Assembly (NCBI GenBank): GCA_017860375.1
Contig: JAGDMB010000200.1
Coordinates: forward strand, 1 to 5,403
DNA: 5,403 bases
Direction: 5' to 3'
Source: Bacteroidota bacterium
GTDB lineage: Bacteria > Bacteroidota > Bacteroidia > Bacteroidales > UBA10428
Shown here: one piece after another, positions 1 through 5,403 of the stretch
Position numbering within the stretch: the first letter of the stretch is position 1
Layout of the letters: each line of letters begins with the position of its first letter
The notes under the pieces: model-generated
Told to the model about the DNA's origin: nothing
Seen by the model: the letters and a program-made list of their open reading frames with translations, nothing else
Databases searched by the model: none
Position numbers and translations under genes: made by a program

Positions 1-92
1 TGCCCGGCGGACTCAAGCGGGTCAAGGATCAGTTTCACTGCATGAGCTGTATTGCCTGTGCCCGTGAAATAATGGATAAGGATGGCGGCCAT
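1..92 (-). CDS. Flavodoxin-fold protein, N-terminal 30 codons (cut by left edge); probably EFR1-type ferrodoxin or flavodoxin
   Basis: Seen: an ATG at 92-90 on the minus strand opens a frame that stays open to the window edge. Its 30 residues start MAAILIHYFTGTGNT and continue AHAVKLILDPLESAG. A hydrophobic beta strand (residues 3-9) runs into the loop T10-G-T-G-N-T15, followed by an amphipathic helix. Known: this strand / (S/T)GTGNT / helix arrangement is the FMN phosphate-binding loop at the start of flavodoxin-fold proteins, including the EFR1 family, where a flavodoxin-like domain precedes a 4Fe-4S ferredoxin domain. Inference: a cytoplasmic FMN-binding electron-transfer protein. The subfamily cannot be settled without the rest of the gene. 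The start lies 7 bp after the stop of the upstream gene, so the two are probably co-transcribed. The ATG choice is supported by the usual distance of the loop from the N-terminus. Confidence 0.8.
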   Translation of the reverse strand, partial: MAAILIHYFTGTGNTAHAVKLILDPLESAG

Positions 93-99
93 TGTTCCG

Positions 100-723
100 C
101 TATTTCCGGGTGGATATCATAAAAATGATTTTGTTATGGCTGTCCAGTATCCGCAGAATGGCTACATCCTTGAATGAGCTGTAATCCAATTCATTCGGGG
201 TAAAACTATCATCCATGATCTGTCCGTCTATCATAAAAATTACTTTGTGATTTTGGTTTTGATGATAATCAAAATGCTTTTGGGTAATGCGCTCGAAATC
301 GGTATCGTAATAGGCAAGGATAATATCGGAAATGCGACCCGGATTGACTTTTATGGTTCTTCCTTTATATCTTTTGGTTCTGTAATTTGAGTTCGGTTGT
401 TTAAGATCGAACTCAAATTTTATGACCTCGTCGTCCTTCGGCACTCCGAGCGAACTGGCACTGATCTTATAAGGTTCTGAAATGCATGAGAATTCGACAA
501 TGCCCTCAATCGGTGCCCATAATTCAAATTCTCCGGATATATCGGAAAAAACCATTTTATCGGTATTAAAAACTCTCACAGTTACACCCGGCAGAGGATG
601 CTTGTCTTTCGATATGGTCTGTCCTTTTATCAGGATAGAATCAGTGGGCTGTGAAAATCCGGTCAGGGTACTTAACAGTCCTGCCATTATAAAACAGGAT
701 TTCATGATTCTGTTGGGTTCCAT
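100..723 (-). CDS. Small exported protein with CarboxypepD_reg-like domain and TonB-plug-like C-terminal end
   Basis: Seen: 207 residues ending in TAG. A signal peptide lies near residues 7-25 (MKSCFIMAGLLSTLTGFSQ). The true start may therefore be Met7 (codon 705-703) rather than Met1; both give a plausible export signal. Residues about 31-108 (IKGQTIS...LPGVTVRVFNT...SDISGEFEL) match the beta-sandwich pattern of carboxypeptidase-regulatory-like domains: a G(x)V/T strand, a 'PLPGVTV' turn and a 'D.sGeF.l' turn. Residues about 157-207 (HKVIFMIDGQIMDD...FKDVAILRILDS) resemble the 'y.iDG......l...dI..i.vLk' core of a TonB-receptor plug. Known: in Bacteroidota these two modules normally precede an outer-membrane beta-barrel. 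Here the chain ends directly after the plug-like part, so no barrel is present. Inference: periplasmic or outer-membrane-associated, role unknown. The gene starts 25 bp after the phosphoesterase stop and is followed 7 bp later by the flavodoxin gene. Confidence 0.85.
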   Translation of the reverse strand: MEPNRIMKSCFIMAGLLSTLTGFSQPTDSILIKGQTISKDKHPLPGVTVRVFNTDKMVFSDISGEFELWAPIEGIVEFSCISEPYKISASSLGVPKDDEVIKFEFDLKQPNSNYRTKRYKGRTIKVNPGRISDIILAYYDTDFERITQKHFDYHQNQNHKVIFMIDGQIMDDSFTPNELDYSSFKDVAILRILDSHNKIIFMISTRK

Positions 724-748
724 GATTTTGGTAGATTAATAATTGTTT

Positions 749-1741
749 TCAGTTTTTTATTGCCTGCTCTTTATTAAAATGAATCTGTGTACTGTATAAA
801 ATGTTCCCTCCTCTTTCCCTTATCCAGGTATCGAATTCGCGTTTGCCTTCTTTCAATACAATCACTCTGGCCCCCGGTGTAAGATGACCATAGGTGTTTT
901 TTGCCCCGGAGAACCTGCCGTATGCCAAGGCTATACCATCGCGTATTCCGATATAATCGTTCACATGGTCATGTCCCACGAATGTACCCATGATATCGCC
1001 GCACTCGAGCATGGATGCATACAACCCCGAATTGATCATTGGACAAAAGACCTCCTCGTGTTTCGTACCGATGCAGGAAGCGCTGTCCTCCTCCCAAAGC
1101 ATCTGGTATTCCGGCAGAGGAATATGAAAAAATGCCAGAGACGGCACAGGGACTCCCTTGTTCTTTTTGGTGAAAGCAGCACTTTGATTGCGATACCAAT
1201 GGATCTGTGAGAAATCGATCCATCCGTAGGTGCCTTTTACTCTATCCTTCAATGGATTGTATGCATTTGAATCGAAAAAATACAGCAAAGCCTGATGCTT
1301 GCCCTTCTTCCCTGCAACCGGAAGAATAAAATTGGTCTCTCCTTTTATTCCGGAAGTGGTTGAATTAAGATTATAGGGAAGAGACCGGTAAATTGCAGAC
1401 AGTGTTTTTCGGGGAGGCCCATTTTCGCCATCATGATTTCCAAATACGGAAACCCAATGAATTTTCTTCTCTGCAAACCGATTTGCGAGTCTGAGCAAAA
1501 GATCATCCACCGTATCCTGCACGCATATATCTCCAGTAATCACCACCAGGTCGGGTTTTTCCACATCAACAATATTTTTTACCAGTTCAAATACGGATTC
1601 AGAAACGGAATTTTGAAGGTGCATATCGGTAAACTGCACAATTTTGAATTCACCCTCCTGACGGAATTGAAGCATTCCCTTTTGACAAAATGAATTATTC
1701 AGGCTAAGAATACTAAAGCCGATTATCAGGTACCTTTTCAT
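749..1741 (-). CDS. Secreted metallophosphoesterase, Dcr2 / purple acid phosphatase 29-like
   Basis: Known: calcineurin-like metallophosphoesterases hydrolyse phosphate esters with a two-metal centre. The Dcr2/PAP28-29 branch is recognised by motifs all visible here. Numbered from an in-frame ATG at 1810, the frame has 353 residues and shows D62-M-H64, G93-D94, G124-N-H-D127, H229 within FFHIPLPEY, and G279-H-D-H282, which together make a complete metal-ligand set. The FGNHD, WIDFSQIHWY and FFHIPLPEY stretches are especially like the Dcr2 group. I prefer Met24 (codon 1741-1739) as the start. It gives a clean signal peptide, MKRYLIIGFSILSLNNSFCQ, with Lys-Arg directly before the hydrophobic core. 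The 23 residues before it are polar and charged. The lipobox is poor (NSFC), so a soluble periplasmic or secreted enzyme is more likely than a lipoprotein. From Met24 the product is 330 residues. The substrate cannot be told from sequence. The gene follows the CDF gene and precedes the plug-like gene by 25 bp. Confidence 0.9.
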   Translation of the reverse strand: MKRYLIIGFSILSLNNSFCQKGMLQFRQEGEFKIVQFTDMHLQNSVSESVFELVKNIVDVEKPDLVVITGDICVQDTVDDLLLRLANRFAEKKIHWVSVFGNHDGENGPPRKTLSAIYRSLPYNLNSTTSGIKGETNFILPVAGKKGKHQALLYFFDSNAYNPLKDRVKGTYGWIDFSQIHWYRNQSAAFTKKNKGVPVPSLAFFHIPLPEYQMLWEEDSASCIGTKHEEVFCPMINSGLYASMLECGDIMGTFVGHDHVNDYIGIRDGIALAYGRFSGAKNTYGHLTPGARVIVLKEGKREFDTWIRERGGNILYSTQIHFNKEQAIKN

Positions 1742-1831
1742 GTATGTATGTTTCGGATTGTCACGTTGAGTTCTTTCGGCTTTTCTTACTATTCCTGAGA
1801 GACCTGACATGGTTTTGTCTGTTTATTTTTA

Positions 1832-2740
1832 TTACTCTTTCATATCGGGTTCGAAGAATATCCAGCGAATTTCAGAATTTTCCTTTCTTAACTCCGCTTC
1901 GCAGGTATTAATGTTTTGGATCAGTTGACTGACGGAATCCACTTTTTTCATTTTTGCTTTTACCGCAACCATTATATGAGGACCCAGCTGCAGGGTGATC
2001 AGATTAAATATCCGTTCAATTTCCGGCCGGGCTTCCAAGACCATTTTTATCTGGGTGCGCGTTTCGTCATCCGCACTTTGTCCTATCAATAAACTCTTGA
2101 CCTTTACGGCAAGGAAAATTGAAATAATCACCAGCAAAGTGCCGATCGCTATACTCCCACATGCATCGAATACAGGATTGCCGGTTACCATAGCGAGAAC
2201 AACTGCAATAAGTGCAAAGGACAGACCCAGCAACGCGGCAATGTCTTCACCCAAAACTACAACCAGTTCACTTTTGCGGCTGTTTTTATACCATGTCCAG
2301 AGAGAAACATTGTGCTTCAGTTTATTGATTTGCGTCAGACAACCATAAAGCGAAGAAGCTTCGAGAATCATACTGATCAGTAATACAACGATTGCAATGA
2401 TCGGATTTTTCAATCCTTCGTGCAGATGGATCTTATGAATCCCCTCATAGATCGAGAATAAACCACCCATGCTGAATAAAATCAACGCCACGATGAACGA
2501 CCAGAAATAGATTTCTTTACCATATCCAAGCGGATGTTCCAGATCGGGTTTTTTCTTCGTTGCCCTTAAACCAAGGAAAAGTAGGCCCTGATTGCCGCAA
2601 TCGGCATAAGAGTGGATTGACTCCGCAAGCATTGCACCGGAGCCGGTTATCACAGCGGCAATTGTTTTGGTAATAGCAATCCCCAGGTTTGCCAATAAAG
2701 CAAAAAGTATTGATTTTATGGATGCCTCATTGTTTGACAT
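1832..2740 (-). CDS. Cation diffusion facilitator family transporter, ZnT9-like
   Basis: Known: CDF proteins are dimeric inner-membrane antiporters that usually move Zn2+ or another divalent cation out of the cytoplasm in exchange for protons. Seen: 302 residues, normal for the family, with six likely membrane segments near residues 8-32, 37-58, 78-100, 113-133, 160-185 and 190-212. A cytoplasmic C-terminal domain follows (about 220-300). Segment 2 carries H43-S-Y-A-D47-C-G-N50, the usual metal-site motif. The next part, GLRATKKKPDLEHPLGYGKE...FWSFIVALILFSMGGLFSIYEG (residues 57 to 100), is highly characteristic of the branch that includes eukaryotic ZnT9. In segment 5 the usual HxxxD is absent and the corresponding place reads VVLGE165-D166-IAALLGL, as is typical of that branch. 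Metal choice and direction are therefore less certain than for ZitB/CzcD-type members. It is the first gene of a probable operon with the phosphoesterase. The ATG at 2740 has no clear Shine-Dalgarno sequence. Confidence 0.92.
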   Translation of the reverse strand: MSNNEASIKSILFALLANLGIAITKTIAAVITGSGAMLAESIHSYADCGNQGLLFLGLRATKKKPDLEHPLGYGKEIYFWSFIVALILFSMGGLFSIYEGIHKIHLHEGLKNPIIAIVVLLISMILEASSLYGCLTQINKLKHNVSLWTWYKNSRKSELVVVLGEDIAALLGLSFALIAVVLAMVTGNPVFDACGSIAIGTLLVIISIFLAVKVKSLLIGQSADDETRTQIKMVLEARPEIERIFNLITLQLGPHIMVAVKAKMKKVDSVSQLIQNINTCEAELRKENSEIRWIFFEPDMKE

Positions 2741-2764
2741 TCTGTAGGGTATTGCCTGTCCTAA

Positions 2765-2958
2765 AAATTTTTATGGCAGTGACGGACCTCTGATTTGCTT
2801 TTAGTAATCAAATATAGTCCTTTTCTATTCTTCATGTTATTCGGTTTAAATTTTCAACACGTTCAATCTGCAGATTCTTATCGGCTGCAGGGGTGATGGC
2901 GGCTGGATATTGTTATTCTCTCCTCATTGCTTATCCCGGTCCAATAATGCCTTTTCAT
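2765..2958 (-). pseudogene. Possible decayed remnant of a small conserved hypothetical gene
   Basis: This 289-bp gap (2741-3029) holds no intact gene. On the minus strand an ATG at 2958 opens MKRHYWTGISNEERI, then loses any protein-like character and stops at 2880-2878. Further on, in another frame, comes DKNLQIERVENLNRI (about 2879-2835), and later, in a third position, RKGLYLITKSKSEV (about 2824-2783). From memory, a small (about 100 residue) uncharacterised Bacteroidota family opens with YWTGI..(E/D)R, has a middle like 'L.IEieE..l..L' and ends with 'YLN.TFTKGTGNLKIEV'. The three pieces occur in that order but compressed and out of frame, as expected for a gene broken by deletions and frameshifts. 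The family link is recall only and the middle and last pieces are weak. Confidence 0.25.
2809..2816 (-). promoter_or_regulatory. Possible Bacteroidota-type -7 promoter box for the CDF operon
   Basis: On the minus strand the octamer reads TATATTTG, a full match to the TAnnTTTG -7 consensus of the main sigma factor in Bacteroidota. It would start transcription near 2803 and leave a leader of about 60 nt before the CDF start codon. I see no TTG-type -33 element at the expected distance of about 19-21 bp upstream, so this is half a promoter only. In A/T-rich DNA such a match can occur by chance. Confidence 0.3.
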
Positions 2959-3029
2959 TTTTCCGGAGGTGTCATACCGGCCTTTCTTTCAATCCTGCAA
3001 TAAGGGTCAGTCAAAATTCTGTAAAGAAT

Positions 3030-4097
3030 CTAATACTTATTCCTGTGCATGTCTTTTTTATAATTCTTTAAAAACTTCCCGAATGCTTTGTCCTTTTTTC
3101 TTCTCTCTGCCACTGTCGATTCAAAATACGTCTTTTCTCTTTCCATTTTCAGGTAATTTTCGTAGGATGCCTTGTCAATTTCTCCTTTTTCAACTGCTTC
3201 AAGCACACTACATCCGATCTCGGTTGTATGCGTGCAATCTTTGAATTTGCATTTTTGAGAAAGGCCGATTATCAGGTCGAATGTGATTTCCAATCCGCTG
3301 GTTGAATCAGCAATACCTACCTCTCTCATCCCGGGATTGTCAACCAGGATTCCCCCATTTTCAAGAATGAATAATTCCCTGTGACTTGTAACATGCTTCC
3401 CTTTATTTGTGCTCAGGCTAATGGGTTCGGTTCGCATCATCGTTTTACCGGAAAGATTATTGATTAATGTGGATTTCCCGACGCCCGAAGAGCCGAGCAA
3501 ACAATAAGTTTTCCCTTTTTGAATGATTGTTTTTATCGCATCGTATCCATCCTGGGTAGCGTTACTTATTGCAATTACCGGAACATTTTTAATCCGCAGT
3601 TTAATTTTCTCCAATATTTCGGAGATCTGAAGCTCATTTAGTAAATCAATCTTACTGAGCAAAATGATGGGACTAACCTTTGAGGAATAACAAATAGTCA
3701 GGTATCTTTCAATGCGGTTGATATTAAAATCTCTGTCAATGGCTTGAACTATAAAAGCATAGTCAATATTTGCTGCTATGATCTGGATCTCTCCAAATTG
3801 TCCGACTGCCTGTCTTTTAATGACGGAAGATCGGGGCAGTGTTTTATGAATCAATGCAAAATCTGAATCATACGTGGTCAATGCAACCCAATCTCCAACT
3901 GCAGGAAAATCTTCACGACTTTTGGCAGAAAACCTCAAATTCCCGGTAATCTCGGCTTCAAATTCACCCTTTATTGTCCGGATAATATACCGTTCTTTAT
4001 GTTCCGCAATAACCCTTCCTATTTCAAAGTTTTCAAGTTTGTTAATTCTTCTGAATTTCTCAAACTTTTTATTATAGCCAAGGTCTTCTAAACGCAT
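3030..4097 (-). CDS. rsgA: Ribosome small subunit-dependent GTPase A (RsgA/YjeQ family, divergent long form)
   Basis: Known: RsgA is a circularly permuted GTPase that binds the 30S subunit late in assembly and releases maturation factors on GTP hydrolysis. Seen: 355 residues. An N-terminal OB-like domain (about 25-100; IGRVI..HKERYIIRT and FPAVGDWVAL) precedes the GTPase core in permuted order. G4 is S148-K-I-D151, the G5-like region lies near AISNA (176-180), G1 is G202-S-S-G-V-G-K-S-T210, switch I is near S229-TNKGKHVT237, and G3 is D253-N-P-G256. The C-terminal zinc site is C283-x4-C288-x-H290-x5-C296. A basic tail follows (ERRKKDKAFGKFLKNYKKD, 331-349). G4 has Ser where Asn or Thr is usual, and G3 reads DNPG rather than DTPG. 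These traits, with the basic tail, recall the second RsgA-type paralogue found in many Clostridia and some Bacteroidota, so the genome may also carry a standard rsgA. An A/T-rich stretch precedes the ATG. The gene stands alone, 207 bp after the ZIP gene. Confidence 0.92.
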   Translation of the reverse strand: MRLEDLGYNKKFEKFRRINKLENFEIGRVIAEHKERYIIRTIKGEFEAEITGNLRFSAKSREDFPAVGDWVALTTYDSDFALIHKTLPRSSVIKRQAVGQFGEIQIIAANIDYAFIVQAIDRDFNINRIERYLTICYSSKVSPIILLSKIDLLNELQISEILEKIKLRIKNVPVIAISNATQDGYDAIKTIIQKGKTYCLLGSSGVGKSTLINNLSGKTMMRTEPISLSTNKGKHVTSHRELFILENGGILVDNPGMREVGIADSTSGLEITFDLIIGLSQKCKFKDCTHTTEIGCSVLEAVEKGEIDKASYENYLKMEREKTYFESTVAERRKKDKAFGKFLKNYKKDMHRNKY

Positions 4098-4176
4098 TAT
4101 TATTTATGTTTCAAATTAGCCCTGTATTGATAATGGCATGATGCTCAATCCCTCAGGCATCGCTCCGACAATCCTG

Positions 4177-4207
4177 AAAAAAAAGGGCGGATTCATTTAT
4201 TTGCCGC
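4177..4207 (-). terminator. Weak possible rho-independent terminator between ZIP and rsgA genes
   Basis: On the minus strand GCGG (4207-4204) can pair with CCGC (4190-4187) across a 13-nt loop. Two further C residues and then a run of eight T (4184-4177) follow. The position, about 100 bp after the ZIP stop and 80 bp before the rsgA start, suits transcription ending between the two genes. The stem is only four base pairs and the loop is large, so the T-run is the main evidence. The rest of the 207-bp gap (4098-4304) shows no gene I can support. Confidence 0.25.
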
Positions 4208-4304
4208 TTATGGATTCCACAACCGCTGGAGCATTTATCAAAAATGCATTCGATTCATTATACTGTCAGGTGAAGTATTTCTTTTCTGGAAGCATTTTTA
4301 TTGT

Positions 4305-5120
4305 CTATCCCAATGCAACATCAAGCATCATCATTGTCGCAAATCCCAGCATTGCTCCAACAGTCGATAAATCAGTTTCATTGCCAGCCTGTGATTCGGG
4401 AATGAGTTCTTCCACTACCACAAATATCATTGCACCCGCAGCAAACGAAAGAGCATAAGGAAGCAAAGGGGTTATGGCTAAAACTAAATAGGCTCCAATG
4501 ACTCCGGCGATAGGCTCCACAACACCTGACAACTGACCATAATTAAAGGCTCTTAGTCTGGAAAAACCTTCTCGCCTCAATGGGATTGAAACAGCTGCCC
4601 CTTCAGGGAAATTCTGTAATCCGATTCCTATAGCGAGAGCCATAGCTCCTGCAACCATGCCTGCATCCGAATTGTTCGATAATGCCCCGAATGCAACACC
4701 CACTGCCAGTCCCTCCGGAATATTATGAAGAGTAATGGCAAGGATGAGAAGCACACTTCTCTGCCAGGAGGTTTTTATTCCTTCAGCTTTGTCTGTAGCC
4801 AGCCCCATATGTAAATGAGGCAGAAGTTTATCTATTAAAAACAAAAATGTACCACCTGCCAGAAATCCAATCAGGGCAGGAATCCATGGCTTTGTTCCAC
4901 TTGCTTCTGCCATTTCGATGGATGGTTTCAGAAGAGACCAGAAACTTGCTGCAATCATTACACCCGCAGCAAATCCCAGCATGGAATTCAGTATCTTTTT
5001 ATTAATGGTCTTAAAGAAAAAAACCATAGCAGAACCCAATGCTGTAACTGACCAGGTAAATAATGTAGCAAAAAGTGCCAGCAGTACAGGACTGAAATTC
5101 ATTAGCCAGTCAAATTTCAT
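4305..5120 (-). CDS. ZIP family metal transporter (ZIP11/GufA-like)
   Basis: Known: ZIP proteins are inner-membrane carriers that bring Zn2+, and in some cases Fe2+ or Mn2+, into the cytoplasm. Seen: 271 residues, the usual length for bacterial GufA/ZIP11-like members, with about eight hydrophobic segments. The binuclear metal site is complete: H132-N-I-P-E136-G in membrane segment 4 and Q169-N-F-P-E173-G in segment 5. E202 (GVVEPIAG) and E237-E238 (FVVVEELIPE) provide further acidic residues in the next two segments. The loop between segments 3 and 4 holds H101-L-H103. HNIPEG and QNFPEG together, with Gln in the second, point to the GufA/ZIP11 branch rather than ZupT. The ATG at 5120 is preferred, although Met7 (codon 5102-5100) would keep all membrane segments. 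Transcription probably starts in the 89-bp gap upstream (5121-5209), or continues from the gene at the right edge. I see no metal-regulator operator there. Confidence 0.93.
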   Translation of the reverse strand: MKFDWLMNFSPVLLALFATLFTWSVTALGSAMVFFFKTINKKILNSMLGFAAGVMIAASFWSLLKPSIEMAEASGTKPWIPALIGFLAGGTFLFLIDKLLPHLHMGLATDKAEGIKTSWQRSVLLILAITLHNIPEGLAVGVAFGALSNNSDAGMVAGAMALAIGIGLQNFPEGAAVSIPLRREGFSRLRAFNYGQLSGVVEPIAGVIGAYLVLAITPLLPYALSFAAGAMIFVVVEELIPESQAGNETDLSTVGAMLGFATMMMLDVALG

Positions 5121-5209
5121 GGGTCTGCTATTTCTTAATCCCTATTATGATACGCCTTAGGGTTAAATATTTTTTCTGGTTTTTAAATAATGCGGTTGAT
5201 GGTTCTTGT

Positions 5210-5403
5210 TTATTGATTGTCCAGGCCTTTCTCTTTTTCTGCCCTGTTTTGGCAGCGATCGCAAAGATCCGTTATGTTCTTCAATTCTCTTGCCTGTGCA
5301 ACCGTGCCTTCGAATATTTCATCCGTCCTGTCTGTGTTGATATAAGAGCAATCCTGATACAAATGATAACTTGTTCCCGATTTTGTCCAATAAACAAGGT
5401 TCA
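5210..5403 (-). CDS. C-terminal end of a protein with a putative zinc-binding HX4C...CX2C module (cut by right edge)
   Basis: Seen: a minus-strand frame open from the right edge to TAA at 5212-5210, giving 63 complete codons. The visible part begins NLVYWTKSGTSYHLYQDC and continues through a GTVAQARELK stretch to LCDRCQNRAEKE. Counted from the first complete codon, H13 and C18 (HX4C) and C47 and C50 (CX2C) form a likely four-ligand zinc site. Known from recall: many bacteria, notably Clostridia, have proteins ending in a 'VYWT..G..YH....C..l...GTv.eA....k..LC..C' module, often behind a membrane or lipoprotein part. I know no proven function for it. The protein-like composition, coherent motif and natural stop make this a real gene end rather than a chance frame. 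The start and N-terminal domain lie outside the window. The stop is 89 bp before the ZIP gene on the same strand. Confidence 0.75.
   Translation of the reverse strand, partial: NLVYWTKSGTSYHLYQDCSYINTDRTDEIFEGTVAQARELKNITDLCDRCQNRAEKEKGLDNQ

Noticed and set aside
3..122. Plus-strand open frame at the left edge reading ...HCMSCIACAREIMDKDGGHC..., suggestive of a CxxCxxC metal cluster.
   Set aside because: It is the antisense of the flavodoxin start: the Cys codons are the reverse of codons in the TGTGNTAHA region. The minus-strand reading has a recognisable fold motif, a start codon and operon spacing; the plus reading runs into the end of the next gene and has no known pattern.
884..1210. 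Plus-strand and second-frame minus-strand (969-1223) open frames within the phosphoesterase gene.
   Set aside because: They overlap the conserved HIPLPEY and GHDH coding region in other frames and have no recognisable features.
1718..1731. A 14-bp sequence (gccgattatcaggt) occurs again at 3264-3277.
   Set aside because: Both copies lie inside genes and encode Leu-Ile-Ile-Gly with the same codons (YLIIG in the phosphoesterase signal peptide, DLIIG in RsgA). Coincidence is the simplest explanation.
3013..3029. Small hairpin directly after the rsgA stop (ATTCT/AGAAT with a 4-nt loop, then TTT), a possible terminator.
   Set aside because: The stem is five A/T-rich pairs with a very short T-run, too weak to separate from chance.
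2741..3029. Search for a metal-responsive riboswitch (czcD/NiCo or yybP-ykoY type) upstream of the CDF gene.
   Set aside because: I could not recognise the conserved cores or a convincing multi-helix junction. A covariance-model scan would be needed to exclude it fully.
4201..4304. Minus-strand protein-like piece after the ZIP stop (MLPEKKYFT, stop, then QYNESNAFLINAPAVVESIS).
   Set aside because: It is interrupted by a stop, has no start codon for the longer part, and I recognise no family. It could be a remnant, but nothing supports it beyond composition.
4138..4458. Plus-strand open frame of 106 codons crossing the end of the ZIP gene.
   Set aside because: More than half of it is antisense to the well-supported ZIP gene, and its translation shows no recognisable motif or membrane pattern.

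Overview
The window most likely comes from a member of the Bacteroidota (Bacteroidetes). Three things suggest this: a small secreted protein with a CarboxypepD_reg-like domain and a TonB-plug-like tail, two signal peptides ending in the 'SFCQ'/'GFSQ' style common in that phylum, and A/T-rich start regions without clear Shine-Dalgarno sequences. The identification rests on gene content and style only. Base composition is moderate, and every gene I can support is on the minus strand.

Read in the direction of transcription (right to left), the order is as follows. (1) 5210-5403: the C-terminal end of a protein cut by the window edge, with a probable HX4C...CX2C zinc-binding module. (2) 4305-5120: a ZIP-family (ZIP11/GufA-like) metal transporter. 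(3) 3030-4097: a circularly permuted GTPase of the RsgA family. (4) 2741-3029: a 289-bp gap with a possible promoter element and a possible decayed small gene. (5) 1832-2740: a cation diffusion facilitator of the ZnT9-like type. (6) 749-1741: a secreted Dcr2/purple-acid-phosphatase-29-like metallophosphoesterase. (7) 100-723: a small exported protein with a carboxypeptidase-regulatory-like domain and a plug-like end. (8) 1-92: the first 30 codons of a flavodoxin-fold protein, cut by the left edge.

Genes 5 to 8 are closely spaced (gaps of 21-90, 25 and 7 bp) and look like one transcription unit, probably starting in the 2741-3029 gap. The ZIP and RsgA genes are separated by 207 bp and are probably transcribed separately. 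The common thread is divalent-metal handling: a ZIP importer, a CDF transporter, a metal-dependent phosphoesterase and a putative zinc-knuckle protein. A direct functional link between them is inference.

I see no RNA genes, insertion sequences, CRISPR arrays or phage genes. Nothing here looks like an entirely new system. The points most worth a second look are the orphan plug-like protein in a metal/phosphatase operon, the possible gene remnant upstream of the CDF gene, and the two edge genes.
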